From positions 1,178,001-1,242,000 of the forward strand of contig CP063166.1 of NCBI GenBank assembly GCA_016806145.1: 64,000 bases of DNA, given 5' to 3'. This document shows, one piece after another, positions 53,200 through 63,039 of this stretch (position 1 is its first letter; each line of letters begins with the position of its first letter). The DNA is from Variovorax paradoxus. GTDB taxonomy: Bacteria > Pseudomonadota > Gammaproteobacteria > Burkholderiales > Burkholderiaceae_C. Below the pieces are notes generated by a model. The model ran no database searches. It saw nothing but the letters and a program-made list of their open reading frames with translations, and had not been told where the DNA came from. Both the position numbers and the translations under genes were made by a program.

Positions 53200-54423
53200 T
53201 CAATCCCAGGAGAGCGCACCACCCGATTGGTATTCGATCACGCGGGTCTCGAAGAAATTGCGCTCTTTCTTCAGGTCAATCATCTCGCTCATCCACGGGA
53301 ACGGATTTTCCTCGTTCGGGAAGAGCGTTTCGAGGCCGATCTGCTGCGCGCGCCGATTGGCGATGTAGCGCAGATAGCCCTTGAACATGGAAGCGTTCAT
53401 GCCGAGCACGCCACGCGGCATGGTGTCTTCGGCGTACTTGTATTCGAGCTCGACGGCGCGCATGAACAACGCCTTGATCTCGGCCTTGAACTCGGCCGTC
53501 CAGAGGCCGGGGTTCTCGAGCTTGAGCTGGTTGATCAGGTCGATGCCGAAGTTGCAGTGCATCGATTCGTCGCGAAGGATGTACTGGTACTGCTCGGCGG
53601 CGCCGGTCATCTTGTTCTGGCGGCCCAGCGCGAGGATCTGCGTGAAGCCGACGTAGAAGAAGAGGCCTTCCATCAGGCAGGCGAACACGATCAGCGACTT
53701 GAGCAGCGTCTGGTCGGTCTCGTGCGTGCCGGTCTTGAAGTTCGGATCGCTGATCGCGTCGATGAACGGAATCAGGAACTGGTCCTTCTCGCGGATCGAC
53801 GGCACCTCGTTGTAGGCGTTGAAGATCTCGCTCTCGTCCAGGCCGAGCGACTCGACGATGTACTGGTAGGCGTGCGTGTGGATCGCTTCCTCGAAGGCCT
53901 GGCGCAGCAGGAACTGGCGGCATTCGGGCGCCGTGATGTGGCGGTAGGTGCCCAGCACGATGTTGTTGGCGGCCAGCGAGTCGGCGGTGACGAAGAAGCC
54001 GAGGTTGCGCTTGACGATGCGGCGCTCGTCTTCGGTCAGGCCGTTCGGGTCTTTCCACAGCGCGATGTCGCGCGTCATGTTCACTTCCTGCGGCATCCAA
54101 TGATTGGCGCAGGTGGCGAGGTACTTTTCCCACGCCCACTTGTACTTGAACGGCACCAGCTGGTTGACGTCGGTCTCGCCGTTGATGATGCGCTTGTCGG
54201 CGGCCCTGACGCGGCGCGTTTCAGCCGGAGCGCTCGCGCCGCTCGATGCGGGCACGGCCTGGCGGGCAGGCTGCTGCACGGGTTGCAGCGAAGGTTGTGC
54301 CATCGATGAAGCCGACACATCCACCGCACGGCCGGCGGCGACGCCGGTCGAGGGGTGGTGATGCAAACCTTGTTGCATGTCCTTTGGCAAGGAGGGCTTG
54401 ACTTCTTCGTCCCAGGTCAACAT
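53200..54423 (-). CDS. nrdB: Ribonucleoside-diphosphate reductase, beta subunit (class Ia)
   Basis: NrdB holds the diferric-tyrosyl radical needed by NrdA. ATG 54423 (MLTWDEEV) gives 407 residues; TTG 54435 would add MDFS. Residues ~15-78 are a Gln/Pro/Ala-rich extension not found in E. coli NrdB. The core has [22 protein letters not shown] (iron ligand region), [37 protein letters not shown] (Glu/His ligands), and [14 protein letters not shown]. The tail is rich in Glu and Phe and ends GGALSWD, which binds NrdA. It has its own predicted promoter in the 214-bp gap after nrdA. Confidence 0.96.
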   Translation of the reverse strand: MLTWDEEVKPSLPKDMQQGLHHHPSTGVAAGRAVDVSASSMAQPSLQPVQQPARQAVPASSGASAPAETRRVRAADKRIINGETDVNQLVPFKYKWAWEKYLATCANHWMPQEVNMTRDIALWKDPNGLTEDERRIVKRNLGFFVTADSLAANNIVLGTYRHITAPECRQFLLRQAFEEAIHTHAYQYIVESLGLDESEIFNAYNEVPSIREKDQFLIPFIDAISDPNFKTGTHETDQTLLKSLIVFACLMEGLFFYVGFTQILALGRQNKMTGAAEQYQYILRDESMHCNFGIDLINQLKLENPGLWTAEFKAEIKALFMRAVELEYKYAEDTMPRGVLGMNASMFKGYLRYIANRRAQQIGLETLFPNEENPFPWMSEMIDLKKERNFFETRVIEYQSGGALSWD

Positions 54424-54442
54424 AGAAAAATCCAATGCTCAA

Positions 54443-54470
54443 ATTATCCGAGCAACGATGTGAGTTGCAA
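54443..54470 (-). promoter_or_regulatory. Predicted nrdB promoter
   Basis: On the minus strand: TTGCAA (54465-54470), 16-bp spacer, GATAAT (54443-54448). Transcription would start near 54436, right at the TTG 54435 and 13 nt before ATG 54423. The -35 sits inside an inverted repeat (CGATGTGA 54456-54463, TCACATCG 54480-54487), a possible operator. Confidence 0.55.
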
Positions 54471-54637
54471 AGTGCTCGTTCACATCGCACTCCATTTATG
54501 TGGTTGTTATGTTGCTCGCATGCATCGCGCGATGTCGGTCAATGCCTTCAACTGGCCTCCGTCATCGCACGACATCGCATGCGCCTCACTCTTGGTAGCG
54601 CAGCGCACAGCGCTGTGTTCGCGGTGCGCTGCGTGCA

Positions 54638-57556
54638 TCACTGGCAGGCTTCGCAGGTCGGATCGTCGACGCCGCAGAAGGCGATGTCGGTCGCGGGGAT
54701 CGCGCTCATCTGTGCCTTCGCCGCGGCAGCCGCTGCCTCGAGTGCGCTCATGCCCGACGGTGCGTCGTTGCCCGAGGACACCGCGTTGAGGCGGCCCGAC
54801 TGCACCGTCGACTTCTCGGCGTGCGTCGCGCTCTGCGTGCGCAGGTAGTAGGTGGTCTTCAGACCGCGCAGCCATGCGAGCTTGTAGGTGTCGTCGAGCT
54901 TCTTGCCCGAGGCGCCGGCCATGTAGATGTTCAGCGACTGCGCCTGGTCGATCCATTTCTGGCGACGCGCGGCGGCTTCCACCAGCCACGTCGTCTCGAC
55001 TTCGAACGCGGTGGCGTAGAGCGCCTTCACGTCCTGCGGCACGCGGTCGATGGGACGCAGCGAACCGTCGAAGTGCTTCAGGTCCATCACCATCACGTCG
55101 TCCCACAGGCCCAGGCGCTTGAGGTCGCGCACCAGGTAGTGGTTGATCACGGTGAATTCGCCCGACAGGTTCGACTTGACCGAGAGGTTGCCGAAGCAGG
55201 GTTCGATCGAGGCGTCGACGCCGATGATGTTCGAGATGGTCGCCGTCGGGGCGATGGCCACGCAGTTCGAATTGCGCATGCCGTCGGCCTTGATCTTGGC
55301 GCGCAGCGCGTCCCAGTCGAGGGTCGACGAGCGGTCGACCTCGACGTAGCCGCCGCGGGCCTTCTCGAGCAGGTCGAGCGAGTCGATCGGCAGGATGCCC
55401 TTGTCCCACAGCGAGCCCTTGTAGCTCGAGTACTTGCCGCGCTCGCGCGCCAGCTCGGTCGAGGCCCAGTAGGCGTGGTAGCAGATCGCTTCCATCGATT
55501 CGTCGGCGAACTGCACGGCTTCCTGCGAGGCGTAGGGAATACGCAGGTCGTACAGCGCGTCCTGGAAGCCCATCAGGCCCAGGCCGACCGGACGGTGGCG
55601 CAGGTTCGAGTCGCGCGCCTTCTTCACGGCGTAGTAGTTGATGTCGATCACGTTGTCGAGCATGCGCATCGCGGTCGAGATCGTCTTCTTGAGCTTCTCC
55701 TGGTCGACCTTGCCGTCCTTCAGATGCTGTAGCAGGTTGACCGAGCCGAGGTTGCAGACCGCGGTTTCGGTGTCGCTGGTGTTCAGCGTGATCTCGGTGC
55801 AGAGGTTCGACGAGTGCACCACGCCGGCGTGCTGCTGCGGCGAGCGCACGTTGCAGGCGTCCTTGAACGTGATCCAGGGATGGCCGGTCTCGAACAGCAT
55901 CGTGAGCATCTTGCGCCACAGGTCGGTGGCCTGCACGGTGCGGCTGGGCTTGATCTCGCCGCGCGCGGCCTTCTCTTCGTAGGCGACGTAGGCCTTCTCG
56001 AAGTCGGCGCCGAACAGGTCGTGCAGGTCGGGCACGTTCGAAGGCGAGAACAGCGTCCAGGAACCCTTCTCCATCACGCGGCGCATGAACAGGTCGGGGA
56101 TCCAGTTGGCGGTGTTCATGTCGTGCGTGCGGCGGCGGTCGTCGCCGGTGTTCTTGCGCAGCTCCAGGAACTCCTCGATGTCGAGGTGCCAGGTTTCGAG
56201 GTACGTGCAGACGGCGCCCTTGCGCTTGCCGCCCTGGTTCACGGCCACGGCGGTGTCGTTCACCACCTTGAGGAAGGGCACCACGCCCTGCGATTCGCCG
56301 TTCGTGCCCTTGATGTGGCTGCCGAGCGCGCGCACGCGGGTCCAGTCGTTGCCCAGGCCGCCCGCGAACTTCGAGAGCAGCGCGTTTTCCTTGATCGACT
56401 CGTAGATGCCGTCGAGATCGTCGGGCACGGTGGTCAGGTAGCAGCTCGACAGCTGCGAGCGCAGCGTGCCGCTGTTGAACAGCGTCGGCGTGCTCGACAT
56501 GAAGTCGAAGGACGACAGCACTTCGTAGAACTCGATGGCGCGGGCTTCGCGGTCGATCTCGTTGAGCGCCAGGCCCATCGAGACGCGCATGAAGAAGGCC
56601 TGCGGCAGCTCGATGCGGTTCTTGCGCACGTGCAGGAAGTAGCGGTCGTACAGGGTCTGCAGGCCGAGGTAGTCGAACTGGTTGTCGCGTTCGGCCTTCA
56701 GCGCCGCGCCCAGGCGGGGCAGGTCGTACTGCAGCAGCTTCTCGTCGAGCAGCTCGTTCTCGACGCCCTTCTTGATGAAGGCGGGGAAGTAGTCGGCGTA
56801 GGCGGTGGCGCGGTCGACGGGCATGACTTCGCGGCCGATGATCTCCTTGAAGATCGTGTGCAGCAGCAGGCGCGCGGTGGCGAAGGTGTAGTCGGGATCC
56901 TTCTCGATCAGCGTGCGGGCCGCGAGGATCGAGGCCTTGTAGACCTCGTCGAGCGGCACGCCGTCGTACAGGTTGCGCATCGTCTCGGCCACGATCGGCG
57001 CGGCCGTGATGCTGTCGCCCAGGCCCTGGCAGGCCGATTCGATCAGGCCCTTGAGTTCGCTGACGTCGAGCGCGACGCGTTCGCCGCGGTCGAGCACGTG
57101 CAGCGCGGGAGCCGCGACCTGCACATCCTGCTCGCCCTGCTTCGCGCGTTCCTGGGTGCGGCGCTCGCGGTAGAGCACATAGGCACGCGCCACTTCCTGG
57201 TGGCCGCCGCGCATCAGGCCCAGTTCGACCTGGTCCTGCACGTCCTCGATGTGGAAGGTGCCGCCGCCCGGACGCGAGCGCACCAGCGCCTTCACGACGG
57301 CCTGCGTCAGCGCGTCGACGGTCTCGCGCACGCTGGCCGAGGCCGCGCCCTGGGTGCCGTGCACGGCCAGGAAGGCCTTCATCATCGCGATCGCGATCTT
57401 GTTGGGCTCGAACGGGACCACGGCGCCGTTGCGGCGGATGATCTGGTAGTGCGCGAGGTTCTGTCCGGTGGGCGAACCGGCGGTATCGCGGGGGGACTGG
57501 GGCGGCGTGGAGGGGATGGCACGCGCGGCGGTGGGAGTATTCAGTGCTGTTTGCAT
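54638..57556 (-). CDS. nrdA: Ribonucleoside-diphosphate reductase, alpha subunit (class Ia)
   Basis: NrdA reduces ribonucleotides to deoxyribonucleotides. ATG 57556 (MQTALNTP) follows AGAGGAAG and gives 972 residues, longer than E. coli (761). After a ~35-residue Ala/Pro-rich start, an ATP-cone domain (about 38-140: IIRRNGAVVPFEPNKIAIAMMKAF) provides allosteric control. The barrel holds SSCYLTTVPDDLDGI, KFAGGLGNDWTRVRALG, and the active-site block NLCTEITLNTSDTETAVCNLGSVNL with the Asn/Cys/Glu pattern. The C-terminus ends TCEACQ, the swinging Cys pair re-reduced by thioredoxin. Upstream lie two NrdR boxes over the promoter. It precedes nrdB by 214 bp. Confidence 0.96.
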   Translation of the reverse strand: MQTALNTPTAARAIPSTPPQSPRDTAGSPTGQNLAHYQIIRRNGAVVPFEPNKIAIAMMKAFLAVHGTQGAASASVRETVDALTQAVVKALVRSRPGGGTFHIEDVQDQVELGLMRGGHQEVARAYVLYRERRTQERAKQGEQDVQVAAPALHVLDRGERVALDVSELKGLIESACQGLGDSITAAPIVAETMRNLYDGVPLDEVYKASILAARTLIEKDPDYTFATARLLLHTIFKEIIGREVMPVDRATAYADYFPAFIKKGVENELLDEKLLQYDLPRLGAALKAERDNQFDYLGLQTLYDRYFLHVRKNRIELPQAFFMRVSMGLALNEIDREARAIEFYEVLSSFDFMSSTPTLFNSGTLRSQLSSCYLTTVPDDLDGIYESIKENALLSKFAGGLGNDWTRVRALGSHIKGTNGESQGVVPFLKVVNDTAVAVNQGGKRKGAVCTYLETWHLDIEEFLELRKNTGDDRRRTHDMNTANWIPDLFMRRVMEKGSWTLFSPSNVPDLHDLFGADFEKAYVAYEEKAARGEIKPSRTVQATDLWRKMLTMLFETGHPWITFKDACNVRSPQQHAGVVHSSNLCTEITLNTSDTETAVCNLGSVNLLQHLKDGKVDQEKLKKTISTAMRMLDNVIDINYYAVKKARDSNLRHRPVGLGLMGFQDALYDLRIPYASQEAVQFADESMEAICYHAYWASTELARERGKYSSYKGSLWDKGILPIDSLDLLEKARGGYVEVDRSSTLDWDALRAKIKADGMRNSNCVAIAPTATISNIIGVDASIEPCFGNLSVKSNLSGEFTVINHYLVRDLKRLGLWDDVMVMDLKHFDGSLRPIDRVPQDVKALYATAFEVETTWLVEAAARRQKWIDQAQSLNIYMAGASGKKLDDTYKLAWLRGLKTTYYLRTQSATHAEKSTVQSGRLNAVSSGNDAPSGMSALEAAAAAAKAQMSAIPATDIAFCGVDDPTCEACQ

Positions 57557-57637
57557 TCGCTTCCTCTCGGTTGGCAATTCTTGTTGGATGAGCGGCGCTG
57601 CTGGGGCCGCTGCGTCGGCTCTGAGGCCGGACGGGAC

Positions 57638-57685
57638 ACACTATATCTAGGGTGCCGGGGGTGTACAACCCACTAGATGTAGCGT
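57638..57685 (-). promoter_or_regulatory. nrdA promoter with paired NrdR boxes
   Basis: Two 16-bp NrdR-type boxes, ACACTATATCTAGGGT (57638-57653) and CCACTAGATGTAGCGT (57670-57685), are 32 bp centre to centre, about three helical turns, as NrdR requires. On the minus strand TTGTAC (57663-57668), 17 bp, TATAGT (57640-57645) makes a good promoter. One box covers the -10 and the other abuts the -35, so NrdR-ATP/dATP binding would block RNA polymerase. Predicted start near 57633, 5' UTR about 77 nt. nrdR itself is not in this window. Confidence 0.85.
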
Positions 57686-57906
57686 TTTCCATCAGGCTTC
57701 AAGAGGGAGCAGAAACCTGTTTTCGCGCTGCGCGGCCATCCATGCCGCATGAACAGTGGATCATCCTCTCGCAACCCACGTTCCATGCGGCTTTCGAGGC
57801 GATTTGGGCCTGCAGGGCGCATGGTTGCTACGCATCGCGCTTGCGAATGGAGCGATCGCTGCACGACGAGCCCGGGGCATCGCGTGGCGCGCAGCGATTG
57901 AAAAAA
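57686..57906. other. Gap between nrdA promoter and ampD
   Basis: About 220 bp with no protein-like frame. I see no terminator after ampD. Upstream elements of the nrdA promoter may lie here. Confidence 0.4.
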
Positions 57907-58513
57907 TTAGCGGTCCACCACCTGCGAGGGAAACATGTGTGGACTCCAGCCGAGGTGATCGCGCAGCCGATGCCAGTCGAAGCCGGCACCCGGATCCTGC
58001 TTGCGGCCCGGCGCGATGTGCTCGTGGCCCGCGATGTGCGCGATCGGATAGTGCTGCGCGATCGCCGCGGCGAGGCTCGCGAGCGTCTCGTACTGCGCGT
58101 CCTCGAACGGCCCGCCCTCGAGGCCCTCGAGCTCGATGCCGATCGAGTCGTCGTTGCAGTTGTCCCGGCCGCGCCACGACGACACGCCCGCATGCCATGC
58201 GCGGTCGTCGCCGCTCACGAACTGCCAGAGCTCGCCGTTGCGGCGCACGTAGAAATGCGAGGACACCTCGAGGCCACGAATGCTTTGGAAGTAAGGATGC
58301 GCGTCCCAGTCGAGCCGGTTGGTGAAGAGCTGCTGCACCGCGTCGCCGCCGTACTCGCCGGGCGGCAGGCTGATCGAGTGCAGCACGACGAGGTCGATGC
58401 GCTCGCGCGCGGCCGCGGGGCGCGGTCCGAAGTTGGGCGAGGGCAGCGCCTTCGCGAAGCGGTACCAGCCGTCGCGCCAGAGCGCATCGCCGCCGGTGGC
58501 GCGCGCGCCGTCT

Positions 58514-58527
<14 letters not shown>
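57907..58527 (-). CDS. ampD: 1,6-anhydro-N-acetylmuramyl-L-alanine amidase AmpD
   Basis: AmpD cleaves the peptide from anhydro-MurNAc in the cytoplasm during wall recycling and keeps the AmpR inducer low. ATG 58527 (MSTTEDG) gives 206 residues; the frame is open five codons further. Motifs are RIDLVVLHSISLPPGEYGG (zinc His), SSHFYVRRNGELWQFVSGDDRAWHAG (second His), NDDSIGIELEGLEG (Glu), and HIAGHEHIAPGRKQDPG (third zinc ligand region with Lys and Asp). It begins inside the last codons of the pilR-like gene. Its product feeds Mpl (44.3 kb). Confidence 0.95.
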
Positions 58528-60103
<1,576 letters not shown>

Positions 60104-60107
60104 GCCG

Positions 60108-61814
60108 CTATTGTGTCAGCCGGTTTTCGCTCGCGGCGAAGCCGACGAAGAATTCGTTGCCCTCGGGCCCGTCGGCCGCCAGCGCGCGCCGCTCGTAGCC
60201 GATGGCCGCGCCGTGGCGCCGGCACAGCTCGCGGCACAGGAACAGGCCCAGCCCGCTCGAGCGGCTCTCCGACGAGAAGAAGGGTTCGAACAGGTGGCGC
60301 TGCACGGCCGGCTCGAGCGGCGCGCCGTCGCTCCAGACCTGCAGGGTCGGCCGGCCCGGGCTGCCCGCGCGCTGCAGCGTGGTCACGACCTGGATCGCGC
60401 CCTCGCGCAGGCTCGCGTAGCGCGCCGCGTTGTCGAGCAGGTTCACCAGCAGGCGGCGCAGGTGCTCGACGTCGAAGCGCACCTCGGCGCCCGGCGCATC
60501 GAGCGCCACGGTCACGCCCTTGCGCTGGGTCTGGCGCATCCATTCCTCGGTCAGCGCCTGCACCGTGGGATCGAGCACCACCTGCTCGCCGAGCGACAGC
60601 ACGCGCTGCTGGCGCGCGCGCGAGACGTCGAGCACGTCGTCGGCGATGCGCGCGAGGCGCTGCGCGTTGTGCTGCACCATGTGCGTGAGCTGGCGGTGCG
60701 CGGGATCGGTCAGGTCCTCGTTGAGCAGCGCGCTGGCCTGCGTGATGGCGGCCAGCGGGTTGCGGATCTCGTGCGCGACCGCGGCCGACATGCGGCCCAT
60801 CGCGGCCAGCTTCTCGGTGCGGATGCGCGCCTCGAGCTCGCGCAGGTCCTGCAGGAACATCACGCACAGGCTGCCCATGCGCCGGTCGCTCGAGGGCGTG
60901 AGGCGGGTGCGCACGCGCACCTCGCGCGCCGCGCCGCGTGCCTGCGCGACCGGGATCTCCTCGGTCTGCGGCTCGCGGCGCGCATAGGTCTGGCGCGCCA
61001 GCGCGGCCAGCGCATGCCAGGCCGGCTGGGCATGCAGCGGGAAGGGCAGCCGCAACTGGCCCAGGCCCTGGCCCAGGATCGCGTCGGCCGCCGGGTTGGC
61101 CGCGTGCACCAGGCCTTCGGCGTCGATCACCAGCACGCCTTCGCTCAGCGTCTCGATCACCAGATCGTTGACCTGCGCCTGCATCTGCGCGCTGCTGCGG
61201 TTGTGCTGCGACACCGCCTCCTCGCGCGCCAGCCGCCGCGCGAGCTCGTGCGCCAGCAGCGCCACCACGAACAGCCCGGTGCCCGTGAGCGCCGCCTGCA
61301 CGAAGCGCGCGGGCGAGTCGCCGGGCTGCTGCACCCAGTGCCAGGCGGCATCGGCCAGCAGCAGCAGCGTGACGGTGGCGGTGGTGCCCATGCTCACCAT
61401 CACCGTGCCGAGCACCGCGCTCATGAGCACCGGCAGCGCGAACAGCGGCGTGTAGTTGATGTTGCCGCCCTGCGTGACCTGCAGCGCCGCGAAGACCGCG
61501 AGGTCGACGCCGGTGCTCATCATCCAGGTGGCGCCGAAGCCGCGCATCGGCGGCTCGAAATGCACGTAGCGCGCGCCCAGCGCGGCCGCCGCGAGGTAGC
61601 TGGCCGACAGCGCCACCGCCATCGGCTGCATGGTCTGGCCGAGCGCGAAGCTCACGCCCTGCAGCAGCACCAGCACCAGCGCGACGAAGCAGCGCGCGCC
61701 CATGAAGCCGCGCCACAGCCGCAGCAGCGCGGCGCTCTCGCGCGCGCCGGGCTCCAGCACGTCCCAGTCGGTGACCGGTTCGCCGCTGGCCCAGAGGGAG
61801 GAACTGCTGCCCAT
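60108..61814 (-). CDS. pilS: PilS-like sensor histidine kinase
   Basis: The 568-residue kinase has about six N-terminal membrane helices (35-190), as in PilS, a PAS domain (about 212-325, ETLSEGVLVIDAEGLVHAANPAA), and a HisKA domain with H348 in GRMSAAVAHEIRNPLAAI. The ATPase domain has the N box LLVNLLDNAARYA. Its G1 region reads SDGAPL rather than D-x-G-x-G, while SGLGLFLC gives G2. PilS senses pilin in the inner membrane and phosphorylates PilR. Four bp separate it from the downstream regulator gene. No promoter is obvious in the 28 bp before it, so it may be in an operon with the genes upstream. Confidence 0.88.
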   Translation of the reverse strand: MGSSSSLWASGEPVTDWDVLEPGARESAALLRLWRGFMGARCFVALVLVLLQGVSFALGQTMQPMAVALSASYLAAAALGARYVHFEPPMRGFGATWMMSTGVDLAVFAALQVTQGGNINYTPLFALPVLMSAVLGTVMVSMGTTATVTLLLLADAAWHWVQQPGDSPARFVQAALTGTGLFVVALLAHELARRLAREEAVSQHNRSSAQMQAQVNDLVIETLSEGVLVIDAEGLVHAANPAADAILGQGLGQLRLPFPLHAQPAWHALAALARQTYARREPQTEEIPVAQARGAAREVRVRTRLTPSSDRRMGSLCVMFLQDLRELEARIRTEKLAAMGRMSAAVAHEIRNPLAAITQASALLNEDLTDPAHRQLTHMVQHNAQRLARIADDVLDVSRARQQRVLSLGEQVVLDPTVQALTEEWMRQTQRKGVTVALDAPGAEVRFDVEHLRRLLVNLLDNAARYASLREGAIQVVTTLQRAGSPGRPTLQVWSDGAPLEPAVQRHLFEPFFSSESRSSGLGLFLCRELCRRHGAAIGYERRALAADGPEGNEFFVGFAASENRLTQ

Positions 61815-61842
61815 CGCTGCGACGAAGCCGGCTCGGCGCCGT

Positions 61843-62094
61843 TCAGGCGCGCTCGGCGACCTGCCGGTGCGCGGCGCTGCAGAAGGGGGTGCCGTCGGCG
61901 CCGCGCACCGCGTCGCTCGCGGGCAGGTGCAGGCCGCAATGGGCGCAGCGCACCATCGCCTGCGGCGCGCCCACCGCGGGCGGCGCGGCCGGACGCGGCG
62001 TGCGCGCGGCGCGCTCCTGCATTTCTTCGCGGCGGTTCATGCGCCAGAGCCAGATCGCGACCCAGACCACCGCGAGGACGAGAAGGTATTTCAT
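61843..62094 (-). CDS. PP0621 family small membrane protein with zinc-ribbon-like end
   Basis: The 83-residue protein has one N-terminal membrane helix (about 2-17, KYLLVLAVVWVAIWLW), a basic/Glu linker, and a C-terminal RCAHCGLHLPASD ... FCSAAHR with CxxC and CxxxH, likely a small metal site. It matches the PP0621 family by layout; the function is unknown. It lies 9 bp after the CcsA-like gene and 28 bp before pilS, all on one strand. Confidence 0.8.
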   Translation of the reverse strand: MKYLLVLAVVWVAIWLWRMNRREEMQERAARTPRPAAPPAVGAPQAMVRCAHCGLHLPASDAVRGADGTPFCSAAHRQVAERA

Positions 62095-62103
62095 GAGGTG
62101 TCT

Positions 62104-62913
62104 TCAGGCCGGCGGACGCGCCAGCACCACTTCGAGCACGAAGCGCGAGCCCACGTAGGCCAGCAGCAGCAGCGCCGAGCCCGCGTAGAGCACGCGCCGC
62201 GCGGTGCGCCCGCGCCAGCCGAAGCGCGCGCGGCCGATCAGCAGCACCGCGAAGCTGATCCAGGCCAGCACCGAGAAGGCCGACTTGTGGTCCCACTTCC
62301 AGGCCCGGCCCGCGGCGCCGTAGAGCTGTTCGCTGAACAGCAGCCCGGCCAGCAGCGTGGCCGACAGCAGCACGAAGCCGGCCGTCACGAAGCGGAAGGT
62401 GAGGCGCTCGAGCGTCAGCAGCGGCACGCCGCCCTGCGGCTCGGCGGCCAGGCGGATCTGCTTCTCGGCGCGGGTCGTGAGCCAGGCGTGCACGACGGCG
62501 GCGGCGAACAGGCCGTAGGAAGAGATGCCCAGCGCCAGGTGCAGCGGCAGCCAGGGCGAGGCCGACACGTGCAGCGGCGTGCCGGGAAAGAGGATCGCGA
62601 GCAGCACCGCCGCCGCGCCGAGCCAGGCCAGCGCGCGGCGCACCTGAAGCTGCGGGTACATGCGGCTTTCGACCGCGTAGACGGTGAGCACCAGCCAGGC
62701 CGTGACCGACAGGGCGGGCGCGAAGCCGAAGCGGGGTTCGTGGCCGACCAGGCCATGGCCGAGCACCGCGGCATGCAGCAGCCAGGCCAGGCCGAGCGCC
62801 CACTGGGTGGCCTGGCGGCTCAGCCGGGCGCCTGCGGCAGCGGCAAAACCGTAGGCGGCCGCGGCGGCGATGCCCAGCGCCACGCCGAGTGGGGAGGGGA
62901 TCGCTAAAATCAT
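62104..62913 (-). CDS. CcsA/YpjD-like cytochrome c assembly family membrane protein
   Basis: The 269 residues form about eight helices. The tryptophan-rich haem-handling region WKWDHKSAFSVLAWISF (about 210-226) and PLHLALGISSYGLFA match the YpjD branch of the CcmC/CcsA family. YpjD proteins lack the large periplasmic domain of CcsA, and their role in haem delivery is unclear. It is divergent from ffh, as in many proteobacteria. TAAACT lies 7 nt before the ATG, another leaderless-type start. Confidence 0.88.
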   Translation of the reverse strand: MILAIPSPLGVALGIAAAAAYGFAAAAGARLSRQATQWALGLAWLLHAAVLGHGLVGHEPRFGFAPALSVTAWLVLTVYAVESRMYPQLQVRRALAWLGAAAVLLAILFPGTPLHVSASPWLPLHLALGISSYGLFAAAVVHAWLTTRAEKQIRLAAEPQGGVPLLTLERLTFRFVTAGFVLLSATLLAGLLFSEQLYGAAGRAWKWDHKSAFSVLAWISFAVLLIGRARFGWRGRTARRVLYAGSALLLLAYVGSRFVLEVVLARPPA

Positions 62914-62920
62914 CGATCGG

Positions 62921-62926
62921 AGTTTA
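62921..62926 (-). promoter_or_regulatory. Candidate -10 (TAAACT) of leaderless ypjD-like gene
   Basis: Minus strand TAAACT, 7 nt (CCGATCG), ATG 62913. On the plus strand TAAAAT at 62905-62910 could serve ffh, 130 nt upstream of its ATG. Neither has a good -35. Confidence 0.4.
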
Positions 62927-63039
62927 GCCGCTCACCCTTGCATTTCCGGGTGCCGCGCGCCAGCTTCCCTCCTACCCGTCTCCCGCGACTTCTCCCATCC
63001 GTCCCGCCGCAGCGGGGCAGCAAGCAAGGCATCCCCTCC

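Noticed and set aside
57673..57864. 63-codon minus-strand frame between nrdA and ampD
   Set aside because: No ribosome binding site, no membrane or conserved pattern, and its end overlaps the NrdR box. Probably chance.
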